Source of the DNA: Alphaproteobacteria bacterium
GTDB lineage: Bacteria > Pseudomonadota > Alphaproteobacteria > Micavibrionales > Micavibrionaceae
Assembly (NCBI GenBank): GCA_030424975.1
Contig: JAUHVY010000001.1
Location: 1,175,093 to 1,239,092 of the forward strand
Direction: 5' to 3'
Length of the DNA: 64,000 nt
Below the pieces are notes generated by a model. It saw nothing but the letters and a program-made list of their open reading frames with translations, was not told the origin of the DNA and did not search any database. Shown piece after piece: positions 16,709 through 25,321 of the stretch. Each line of letters starts with the position of its first letter. Position 1 is the first letter of the stretch. Made by a program: the position numbers and the translations under genes.

Positions 16709-17134
16709 ATGAGAATGGTTTACAAAGCCAGTGACTTCGAAGGAACGAAGATCAAATCAGCGTTTGATCAGATGCGCGCGAACGCGGTCATCAACGCACA
16801 ACACGATACACGAGGCTTAAGTATCATCAGCTTTAACATCTGCGCGTTTATCCAACAGGCACGTTTCGATGATGCGTATTTTGTGTTGAATGAATGGGCT
16901 GTTGCTCCACTCCTCCGTAATCCTCAAAAATTCAGAAAATACCCGCGCGCCGGAATGAACGCATTATATAAACGTGCGCAGGTTTTAATCAAAGATATGT
17001 CAAAAAGACAAAACATTCCTTATTGGTTCATTGAACGCATTCAAAGCGAAATGGATATGAATATCGAAGAATATTATGCCGAATTATGCCCGAACTATGT
17101 GCATGAAACGGTTGTAAAAAATACTGCGTCCTAA
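16709..17134 (+). CDS. Hypothetical protein, second of the tandem pair (141 aa)
   Basis: Paralogue of the preceding gene, with the same FDQMRANAVINAQHD start and the KRAQVLIKDMSKRQ block. The GAGGCTAAAAA sequence before the ATG supports the start. It ends at a strong double-hairpin terminator facing sucA. The 118-base gap between the copies is AT-rich and could carry a separate promoter. Function unknown. Confidence 0.82.
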   Translation: MRMVYKASDFEGTKIKSAFDQMRANAVINAQHDTRGLSIISFNICAFIQQARFDDAYFVLNEWAVAPLLRNPQKFRKYPRAGMNALYKRAQVLIKDMSKRQNIPYWFIERIQSEMDMNIEEYYAELCPNYVHETVVKNTAS

Positions 17135-17162
17135 TAATTTTCTCTCAAAAAGTAACTGAATA

Positions 17163-17220
17163 GCCGTTTTTGGTAAGAAGAACGGCAAAGGCACATCCCC
17201 CCTAGAGGATGTGCCTTTTC
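17163..17220. terminator. Double-hairpin terminator between convergent units
   Basis: A first stem GCCGTT/AACGGC (17163-17168 and 17181-17186) is followed by a 12-bp stem AAAGGCACATCC/GGATGTGCCTTT (17187-17198 and 17207-17218) and TTCTTTA. It is strong on the plus strand and could also stop transcription from sucA. Confidence 0.88.
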
Positions 17221-17248
17221 TTTATACTTTATTCTATAGCAAAAACGT

Positions 17249-20152
17249 TTACTTAACGCTCAAAGCTTCATCAACAAGCTTCGCCTGCTCTGCATGGTGG
17301 CGCTTATTAGAGCCTGTCGCAGGTGACGCCGTAGCCGGACGACCGACATAAGACGGACGACCTGCTTTATGACCGATGTCACTCAAAACAGCCTCAATAC
17401 GACGATCAACAAATGTCCATGCACCTTGGTTTTCAGGCTCTTCCTGACACCAAACAACATCAGCATTCTTGAACGGCTTCAATTCATCAGCCAATGCATT
17501 GTGCGGGAATGGATATAGTTGCTCAAGACGCAAGATAACAACATCATCAATGCCGCGATCGCGACGCTCTTGCAGAAGGTCATAGTAAACCTTACCTGAA
17601 CAGAGAACCACACGTTTGATTTTGTCATCTTTTGCCAAGCTGCCCTTATCATCATCCCACAATACACGGTGGAATGTGCTGTCGCCTGTGAACATCTCGA
17701 TATCAGATACCGCCAATTTGTGACGTAGTAATGATTTCGGCGTCATCATAACAAGCGGCTTACGGAAATCACGGTGCATCTGACGTCGCAAAACGTGGAA
17801 ATAGTTCGCCGGCGTTGTACAGTTACAAACCTGCCAGTTATCTTCACCACATAGCTGCAAGAAACGTTCAAAACGCGCAGATGAGTGTTCCGGCCCCTGC
17901 CCTTCATAACCATGCGGCAGAAGCATCACAAGACCTGACATACGCAACCACTTTGATTCACCTGATGAAATGAACTGGTCAATCATAACCTGTGCGCCGT
18001 TGGCAAAGTCACCGAATTGCGCTTCCCAGATTGTAAGCGTTTTCGGATCGGCCAATGAGAAACCGTATTCAAAACCAAGTACGGCCATCTCAGATAGCGG
18101 GCTGTCATGAGCTTCGAATGTTGGCTGATCATCTTTGATGTGCTGTAGTGCAATGTGCTTGTTCTCATTTTCTTGATCATACCAAATCGCATGACGGTGA
18201 GAGAACGTACCACGACCAACATCCTGACCTGATAAACGCACACCGTATCCGTCATCAATCAATGTACCGAATGCCAAAGCCTCAGCAGTTGCCCAATCAA
18301 AGCCCTTTCCGGTTTCAAGCATATTGTCCTTAGCATTAACAACACGCATCAATTTCTTGTTGATGTTGAAACCTTCGGGAACATTCGCGATGATTTTACC
18401 AATGCGCTTCAATTCCTTTTCAGAAACAGCCGTATCACCGCGACGATCATCGCCATAAGCCACTTTCAAGCCAGACCAAACCCCTTCGAGGAAGTCGGCA
18501 GAGTTCGGCTTATAGCTATCAACGGCGGCAAATGCCTCATCAAGAATGGCGTTGAAATCATCATAGATTTTATCTGCGTCTTCTTGCGTCATTGATCCTT
18601 CGCCGATCAACTGGTTCGCATATTTCGAACGTGTTGTTTCCTGCGTCGCGATTTTCTTGTACATCAATGGCTGTGTGAAGGCAGGTTCATCGCCCTCGTT
18701 ATGGCCATAACGACGATAACAGAAGATATCAATCACAACGTCTTTCTGGAATAGCTGGCGGAATTCTGTTGCAATACGTGCAACATGAACAACCGCTTCC
18801 GGATCATCACCGTTCACATGAAAGATCGGCGCGTCTAACATTTTCGCAACATCCGTACAATACGGACCCGAGCGAGAGAATTTTGGCATTGTCGTAAAGC
18901 CGATCTGGTTGTTAATCACGATATGCAGCGTACCACCAACACGATAGCCCGGCAGTTCAGAGATCATGAAAGTTTCAGCAATAATGCCCTGCCCCGCGAA
19001 AGCAGCATCACCATGTAGCAATAGCGGAAGAACTTTCGTTGATTCAGTATCATTACGTTGCACCTGTTTTGCGCGTACCTTACCGACAACAACGGGGTTT
19101 ACGAATTCAAGGTGCGACGGGTTTGCCGTCAATGACAGGTGAATATTATTACCATCAAAATCGCGATCCGCCGATGTACCGAGGTGGTATTTAACATCGC
19201 CTGATCCCAAAACATCATCAGGTGTAGAAGATTGCCCCTGGAATTCCGCGAACATTGTTGTAAACGGCTTGTCCATAACATTCGCAAGAACGTTCAAACG
19301 GCCACGGTGTGCCATACCGATAACAATCTCTTCCAAGCCCATCTGGCCACCACGCTTCATGATTTGCTCAATCGCAGGGATCAGCGCTTCACCACCATCA
19401 ACGCCGAAACGCTTCGTGCCTGTGTGCTTTTTATTCAAGTATTGCTCGAACCCTTCGGCGGCTGTCAAACGCTCAAGAATTGCGCGCTTACCTTCAGGTG
19501 AGAATTCAGTCTTATTGCGTGGTTCCTCAATGCGGTCTTGGATCCATTTACGCTGCTCAGGATCACTCAGGTGCATATATTCAACACCGACAGTGCCTGT
19601 ATAAATTTCACGCAATGCGCCAACGATCTGACGCAATGTTGCCTCTTTCAGACCAAGCATACCATTGACAAAAATCGGACGATCATAATCGGCATCCGTA
19701 AAACCGTAATATTCAGGGTTCAATTCCGGGTGGTCGCCTGATTGTTTCATGCCAAGCGGATCCAGATTGGAAAGGAAGTGACCACGGAAACGATATGAAC
19801 GGATCAACATCAAAGCGCGAATTGAATCAAGCGCCGCCTGTTTCACATCAGCAGCAGCAACGCCGCCCTTTTTCGCAACATCATTTGCGATGCTTTCAAC
19901 CAAAACGCCATCTGCAGGTGCAATGGCCGCGCTACCGAAGCTGCGTTTATCTTTTGCATTTTCCTTTGGCGTCCAGCTTGCACCGGAAAGTTCCTTCAAA
20001 AAGGCAGCTTCGCTGTCTTTCAAACCGTCAAAAAATGATGCCCAACTTGCATCTACATTTGCCGGATTTTTCAAAAACTGTGCGTAAAGATGCGCGATAT
20101 ATTCCGCATTTACACCGCTCAGGAATGTCTGATCTGATTGTGCCTGTGTCAT
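17249..20152 (-). CDS. sucA: 2-oxoglutarate dehydrogenase E1
   Basis: Thiamine-diphosphate-dependent decarboxylating subunit of the 2-oxoglutarate dehydrogenase complex. The N-terminal FLSGVNAEYIAHLYAQFLKNP segment is the E2-binding helix region of the family. The E1 core follows, with GMAHRGRLNVLANV, the substrate and ThDP region around HLGTSADRDF and SHLEFVNPVVVG, and HVNGDDPEAV with CYRRYGHNEGDEP. The transketolase-like C-terminal half holds SGQDVGRGTFSHRHA. At 967 aa it is full length. It appears to have its own promoter because a terminator separates it from the gene upstream. Confidence 0.98.
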   Translation of the reverse strand: MTQAQSDQTFLSGVNAEYIAHLYAQFLKNPANVDASWASFFDGLKDSEAAFLKELSGASWTPKENAKDKRSFGSAAIAPADGVLVESIANDVAKKGGVAAADVKQAALDSIRALMLIRSYRFRGHFLSNLDPLGMKQSGDHPELNPEYYGFTDADYDRPIFVNGMLGLKEATLRQIVGALREIYTGTVGVEYMHLSDPEQRKWIQDRIEEPRNKTEFSPEGKRAILERLTAAEGFEQYLNKKHTGTKRFGVDGGEALIPAIEQIMKRGGQMGLEEIVIGMAHRGRLNVLANVMDKPFTTMFAEFQGQSSTPDDVLGSGDVKYHLGTSADRDFDGNNIHLSLTANPSHLEFVNPVVVGKVRAKQVQRNDTESTKVLPLLLHGDAAFAGQGIIAETFMISELPGYRVGGTLHIVINNQIGFTTMPKFSRSGPYCTDVAKMLDAPIFHVNGDDPEAVVHVARIATEFRQLFQKDVVIDIFCYRRYGHNEGDEPAFTQPLMYKKIATQETTRSKYANQLIGEGSMTQEDADKIYDDFNAILDEAFAAVDSYKPNSADFLEGVWSGLKVAYGDDRRGDTAVSEKELKRIGKIIANVPEGFNINKKLMRVVNAKDNMLETGKGFDWATAEALAFGTLIDDGYGVRLSGQDVGRGTFSHRHAIWYDQENENKHIALQHIKDDQPTFEAHDSPLSEMAVLGFEYGFSLADPKTLTIWEAQFGDFANGAQVMIDQFISSGESKWLRMSGLVMLLPHGYEGQGPEHSSARFERFLQLCGEDNWQVCNCTTPANYFHVLRRQMHRDFRKPLVMMTPKSLLRHKLAVSDIEMFTGDSTFHRVLWDDDKGSLAKDDKIKRVVLCSGKVYYDLLQERRDRGIDDVVILRLEQLYPFPHNALADELKPFKNADVVWCQEEPENQGAWTFVDRRIEAVLSDIGHKAGRPSYVGRPATASPATGSNKRHHAEQAKLVDEALSVK

Positions 20153-20277
20153 AGGATAGATCCTTGCCTTAATTTTATTTTTTCAAAGTTTTGCTTATTA
20201 GGGAATAGACCAATAGCGGCGGCTTTTCAAGGGAAACCGAAACGATTAGAGCAGAAAAAGTGATTTTACCGCGAATG

Positions 20278-20306
20278 AAAAAACGGCGCACAAAAATAGT
20301 GCGCCG
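20278..20306 (-). terminator. Terminator upstream of sucA
   Basis: On the minus strand, CGGCGCAC and GTGCGCCG (plus positions 20299-20306 and 20284-20291) form a perfect 8-bp stem followed by six Us (20278-20283). It ends transcription of the two unknown genes upstream and isolates sucA. Confidence 0.88.
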
Positions 20307-20328
20307 CAACATAATCATTTAATGTGCC

Positions 20329-20868
20329 CTATGCGTGTTTTTTAAGCGCCTGCGTGATGCGTGAAATAGCACTGTCTTCTGCGGCACTTACATTCATCGG
20401 ATGGCTTTCGTTATCGGCTGACATCCCCTTCAGATTGTTGATAAGAGAATTGAAAAAGCCCTTTGGTTTTTCTGCGCCTTGACCGAATTCACCAAAGGCT
20501 TGCGCAACCGTTGTTGAAATCTCAACCACCATCTTAATATAGCTTTTGATCTCTGCATCCGTGGCATGAACCTTTAGCGCAAGGACAGCTTTTTCGCATG
20601 ACGGCTCAATGTTGAACACACCTTGCGACCATTTTTCCCACTGATCTTTAGAGTTCAAGATTTCCGCTGCAATCTCTTTGTTCAAATCAGAGCCCTCTTG
20701 CTGTTTTGCAAAAGCACCGATTGAGGTTTCAAGTGCACGCATTTCAAGCTCGTCATCTTGCTCCCCGTCTTCATCCTCGGCGTAGCTGACATTCAGCGCC
20801 GCACGATAAGGCAATGAAACAATCAGTTCGGTATCTTCCGCAGAAAAAACATGAAGTTGTGTAGGCAT
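20329..20868 (-). CDS. Conserved hypothetical protein, second of a tandem pair (179 aa)
   Basis: Acidic soluble protein. The N-terminal [IL]VSLPYR-[AV]-[AG]-L-x-VS block, an acidic stretch and E-MRALE-[ST] are shared with the neighbouring upstream gene. The C-terminal ~40 residues (FFNSLINNLKGMS...AEDSAISRITQAL) also correspond. No catalytic motif or export signal. SLPYR proteins of this sort seem to occur in other alphaproteobacteria, but I know no function. It ends at the terminator before sucA. Confidence 0.82.
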   Translation of the reverse strand: MPTQLHVFSAEDTELIVSLPYRAALNVSYAEDEDGEQDDELEMRALETSIGAFAKQQEGSDLNKEIAAEILNSKDQWEKWSQGVFNIEPSCEKAVLALKVHATDAEIKSYIKMVVEISTTVAQAFGEFGQGAEKPKGFFNSLINNLKGMSADNESHPMNVSAAEDSAISRITQALKKHA

Positions 20869-20915
20869 GGTATAGCTTTCCCGTCTTGTTTAAAAATGAA
20901 GGTTTTTTTCAAAAT

Positions 20916-21476
20916 TTAAATATAATTTGTATTTAGCGCCTGCGCCAAACGTTGCAAAGCCTTGCGTTCATCAAGCGAGATATTGATGAACTGATCCCAC
21001 TCCATAGGGATAATCCCTTTGCTAACGGCTTCTTTACGGCTTTTCATGTAATACATGTAAATTCTGATTTTATCGAGCATCGGCGTTGAATCACCATATT
21101 CACGAAACGCCAGCGCAACGGATTCACCAATTTCAATCAAATGGCGTTTAAATGATGACACTTCTTTGTCATCTACGGCGCTACTCAGGATATCAACGGC
21201 CTGATGACACTGCGATTCAATTGTATCCAGATTTTCGCCCCATATATCCCACTCTGCCTTACGATTAACGGTTTCACTAATCACGTATTGAACCGTTTCT
21301 GAACCGAAGACTTCTTGTGAGTACGCTGTAATGATGCTCTCCAATGCACGCATCTCCGCCTCGTCTGAATCATCGCCGCCAGATTGATCGCTTTCACTGA
21401 CATACAAGCCAACACGATAAGGCAAACTCACCAGAAGATTACGTTGATCAGGCAAGAGGCTATCGAGAAAATTCAT
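20916..21476 (-). CDS. Conserved hypothetical protein, first of the tandem pair (186 aa)
   Basis: Paralogue of the gene downstream, with matching LLVSLPYRVGLYVSESD, DEAEMRALESI and C-terminal ERKALQRLAQALN blocks. AAAGGA precedes the chosen ATG at 21476; a longer form from 21506 is possible. It is separated from its partner by 47 bases, so probably one transcript. The acidic GGDDSDEAE segment is intact in both copies and may be functional. Role unknown. Confidence 0.82.
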   Translation of the reverse strand: MNFLDSLLPDQRNLLVSLPYRVGLYVSESDQSGGDDSDEAEMRALESIITAYSQEVFGSETVQYVISETVNRKAEWDIWGENLDTIESQCHQAVDILSSAVDDKEVSSFKRHLIEIGESVALAFREYGDSTPMLDKIRIYMYYMKSRKEAVSKGIIPMEWDQFINISLDERKALQRLAQALNTNYI

Positions 21477-21623
21477 TACGGCATAATCCTTTATAAAATG
21501 TTTCATAAACTCTACACTGAAAAACGATCTAACTCAAACACCTTTGAAATGAATTGAAACATATATATAACCATAGGTAACAAAATATCGTCCCCTAATA
21601 TCAAAATTACGCAGGAGGCCAAT

Positions 21624-22298
21624 ATGGGCTATATTCGCAAAGTTACAGGCGCAAATGAGAAACTTGTCCTTATTACGCGCCTTCATGGCATTTATCTTTT
21701 TATGGCGTTTTTCTGGTTTGCCGCAATTGCCGGATTAGGATTCTTTCTCGAATATATGCTCTGGCATTATGCAGGCAGCAAGATTTTTACATACGAACTG
21801 GATTTGTGGTTTATCACATTTAACCAAGAACACACCCCTATCCCTTGGATGTTTACATTGGCGGGATTCGCTGTTTTTTGGCCGCTCTTCACAACCTATA
21901 TATCGACCGAAGTCGGCCTGACCGACCGTCGCATCATTCACAAAAAAGGTCTTGTGATGATTGAGGTACAGCAAGTAGAACTTGAGGATATTCGCGGTGA
22001 ACAAGTGCATCACGGATGGCTGGGGTGGCTCTTCGGCTATGGTCGCATCCATTTTGATTGCCGTTTTATTGATGATGTTTACCTTCCTGCTATTCGCGAT
22101 CCGTACAGATTAGTTAAGGCAGTGCACACAGCGCGCATGCGACATGATGATATTCCCTATACACGCGATGATTTAGACGGTGATATCATTCGAATTGATG
22201 AAGAGCGTATCAAAGCATTCAAAGCCCGTGAGAAACTAAAACGGATGGCACGCAAAACACGCAGAGATTTTAATGCAGCAGAAAATGCGGGCTATTAA
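21624..22298 (+). CDS. Membrane protein with bacterial PH (bPH_2/DUF304-like) domain, 224 aa
   Basis: Two membrane segments (about residues 24-48 and 72-92) lead into a bacterial pleckstrin-homology-like domain. The signature is ISTEVGLTDRRIIHKKGL followed by VELEDIRGEQVHHGWLGWLFGYGRIHF, as in YdbT-type proteins. A basic, helical cytoplasmic tail (KAFKAREKLKRMARKTRRD) ends it. A strong AGGAGG lies before the ATG. It is transcribed alone, away from the unknown pair, and stops at a bidirectional terminator facing sucD. Such proteins are often envelope-stress or membrane-scaffold proteins; the exact role is not visible. Confidence 0.85.
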   Translation: MGYIRKVTGANEKLVLITRLHGIYLFMAFFWFAAIAGLGFFLEYMLWHYAGSKIFTYELDLWFITFNQEHTPIPWMFTLAGFAVFWPLFTTYISTEVGLTDRRIIHKKGLVMIEVQQVELEDIRGEQVHHGWLGWLFGYGRIHFDCRFIDDVYLPAIRDPYRLVKAVHTARMRHDDIPYTRDDLDGDIIRIDEERIKAFKAREKLKRMARKTRRDFNAAENAGY

Positions 22299-22330
22299 CC
22301 CCAATTCTACACGTTAAGTCACAATAAAAA

Positions 22331-22353
22331 AAGCGCCGCAAAAAACGGCGCTT
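22331..22353. terminator. Bidirectional terminator between PH-domain gene and sucD
   Basis: AAGCGCCG (22331-22338) pairs with CGGCGCTT (22346-22353). It is flanked by AAAAAAA on the left and CTTTATTTTATT on the right, so it is efficient in both directions. Confidence 0.9.
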
Positions 22354-22388
22354 CTTTATTTTATTCTGATGACAAAAGTCGCATGCAA

Positions 22389-23264
22389 TTAAGCAGCCAT
22401 CGCCTTCATCATTGCATCACCAAGACCGGCCGGGCTTTCGGATACAACAAAGCCAGCAGAGCGCATAGCATCCATTTTCGCAGGCGCCGTATCATCCGCA
22501 CCTGAAATCAACGCACCGGCGTGGCCCATACGTTTACCCGGAGGGGCTGTTGCACCGGCAATAAAGCCTGCAATCGGCTTCTTCGTTTTCAAACCTTTGT
22601 AGAATTCACATGCTTCAAGCTCAGCTGAACCACCGATTTCACCGATCATCAAGATACCCTCTGTCTCAGGGTCATCCATGAACATTTCGATACAATCAAT
22701 GAAGTTTGTACCATTCACAGGGTCACCACCGATACCGATACATGTCGACTGACCAAGGCCAACCGCACCTGTTTGTGCAACAGCTTCGTATGTCAATGTT
22801 CCTGATCGTGAAACGATACCGATCTTACCGCGTTTGTGAATGTGACCCGGCATGATACCGATTTTACATTCATCAGGCGTGATAATACCCGGGCAGTTCG
22901 GACCGATTAGACGTGTTTTTGAATTGGTCAAAGCACGCTTTACCTTCACCATATCAAGAACAGGAATACCTTCTGTGATACAGATCGCCAATTCGATTTC
23001 GGCATCAATAGCCTCAAGGATTGCGTCGGCTGCGAATGGAGGCGGAACATAAATAACAGAAGCATTTGCGCCTGTACGTTCTTTTGCTTCGCCCACTGTG
23101 TCAAACACAGGAAGACCTAGGTGATCAGTGCCACCCTTGCCCGGTGTCACACCACCGACCATTTTTGTACCGTAAGCAATTGCTTGCTCACTGTGGAAAG
23201 TACCCTGAGCGCCTGTGAAGCCCTGACAGATTACTTTTGTCTCTTTGTTTACCAATACTGACAT
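22389..23264 (-). CDS. sucD: Succinyl-CoA synthetase alpha subunit
   Basis: Binds CoA and carries the phospho-histidine of succinyl-CoA synthetase. The N-terminal CoA-binding Rossmann fold has [19 protein letters not shown]. The ligase domain contains [10 protein letters not shown], and the active-site His is in [12 protein letters not shown]. At 291 aa it is standard. It is separated from sucC by the DUF2059 gene, whereas sucC-sucD normally overlap or touch. A terminator follows. Confidence 0.98.
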   Translation of the reverse strand: MSVLVNKETKVICQGFTGAQGTFHSEQAIAYGTKMVGGVTPGKGGTDHLGLPVFDTVGEAKERTGANASVIYVPPPFAADAILEAIDAEIELAICITEGIPVLDMVKVKRALTNSKTRLIGPNCPGIITPDECKIGIMPGHIHKRGKIGIVSRSGTLTYEAVAQTGAVGLGQSTCIGIGGDPVNGTNFIDCIEMFMDDPETEGILMIGEIGGSAELEACEFYKGLKTKKPIAGFIAGATAPPGKRMGHAGALISGADDTAPAKMDAMRSAGFVVSESPAGLGDAMMKAMAA

Positions 23265-23296
23265 TAATTTTCTCCAATATCTTTTAATGCATATAA

Positions 23297-23796
23297 TTAT
23301 TCGGCTGTTTCAGCTTCAGGCTGCTTTTCTACCGTCTGACTATCTTGCTTTTTTTGCTTTTTTTCGACCATCACCTGCTGCAGCCCTTTAATAGTCTGCT
23401 GCTGGATGTATGGCATAAAATCAGTCGTATAAGCAGGCATTTTCTTTAGCACGGATTGCCCCGCGTTAGTTGAGTAAAATGCCGTCATCGCGTCCATTTC
23501 CTCAACCGTAAAATGCTTTACCATTGCCGTCATCAATGCACTACGGATTGCATCCATATCATATGTTTTCAACAAGGCATCATAGTCTTCAGATGAAAAA
23601 GCCTGAATTTGCGGATTGCGTTTCATTTCGTCAATCATACTCGTAATCATACCCTCCACCGGAACCACCTTCTCATAGGCGATTGCAGCATCCTTGAGCG
23701 CTTGCTCAGAATCTGCAGCATATGTAGGGGCGATGCCCGATCCGAGAACCAGACACCCTGTAATGATTAGAAACGATTGACGAGTCAGAAATCGCA

Positions 23797-23797
<1 letters not shown>
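23297..23797 (-). CDS. Exported DUF2059 protein inserted between sucC and sucD
   Basis: Signal peptide [19 protein letters not shown] with cleavage near TYAAD. The DUF2059 signature [20 protein letters not shown] is at about residues 91-110, with a polar Gln/Lys/Glu-rich tail. Family members are periplasmic helical proteins of unknown function. Its ATG shares a base with the sucC stop (TAATG at 23795-23799), so it is co-translated with sucC, and sucD follows 32 bases later. The cysteine in ITGC does not sit in a good lipobox context, so periplasmic rather than lipoprotein is favoured. Confidence 0.87.
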
Positions 23798-24999
<1,202 letters not shown>

Positions 25000-25044
25000 A
25001 TGAGTAGAGCTCCGTCTTCATATCTAAAATGTACAGCCCGAAAC

Positions 25045-25058
25045 ATCCGCATGCGGAT
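25045..25058. promoter_or_regulatory. 14-bp palindrome upstream of sucC, possible operator
   Basis: ATCCGCATGCGGAT is a perfect palindrome centred about 52 bases before the sucC start. Position and symmetry fit a dimeric regulator site or a leader hairpin in the sucC transcript. Confidence 0.45.
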
Positions 25059-25197
25059 ATTACCGCGCCCCTAACGATCATTTGAAGGTTTAACACCTCT
25101 GTTTCCATTTGAAAACCGTAAAAATCAAGAATATTGATATCGCGCATGCTAAAATATGTACAAAGGGTTATATTACGAAAATAAGGTATACTTCTTT

Positions 25198-25227
25198 TTG
25201 ACAAAACACTGTTTTTTACCTTAGAAT
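25198..25227 (+). promoter_or_regulatory. Sigma70-type promoter for the coiled-coil gene
   Basis: TTGACA at 25198-25203 and TAGAAT at 25222-25227 are separated by 18 bases, the best -35/-10 pair in the region. It predicts a leader of about 85 bases before the ATG at 25322. Confidence 0.65.
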
Positions 25228-25321
25228 GTTGCAATGGAATAAGAATGTGCCGAACTGTTTGTTTTTTAAACATTCAAGTTATCGTCACATAAAAACAGAT
25301 AACCAGAGGGAATGAATAATT

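Larger units (their letters stand above)
25000..25321. other. Divergent intergenic region between sucC and the wall-hydrolase cassette
   Basis: No coding sequence is supported. It holds a 14-bp perfect palindrome close to sucC (25045-25058) and a sigma70-like promoter for the plus-strand gene (25198-25227). The rest is AT-rich and shows no structure I can defend. Confidence 0.6.
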
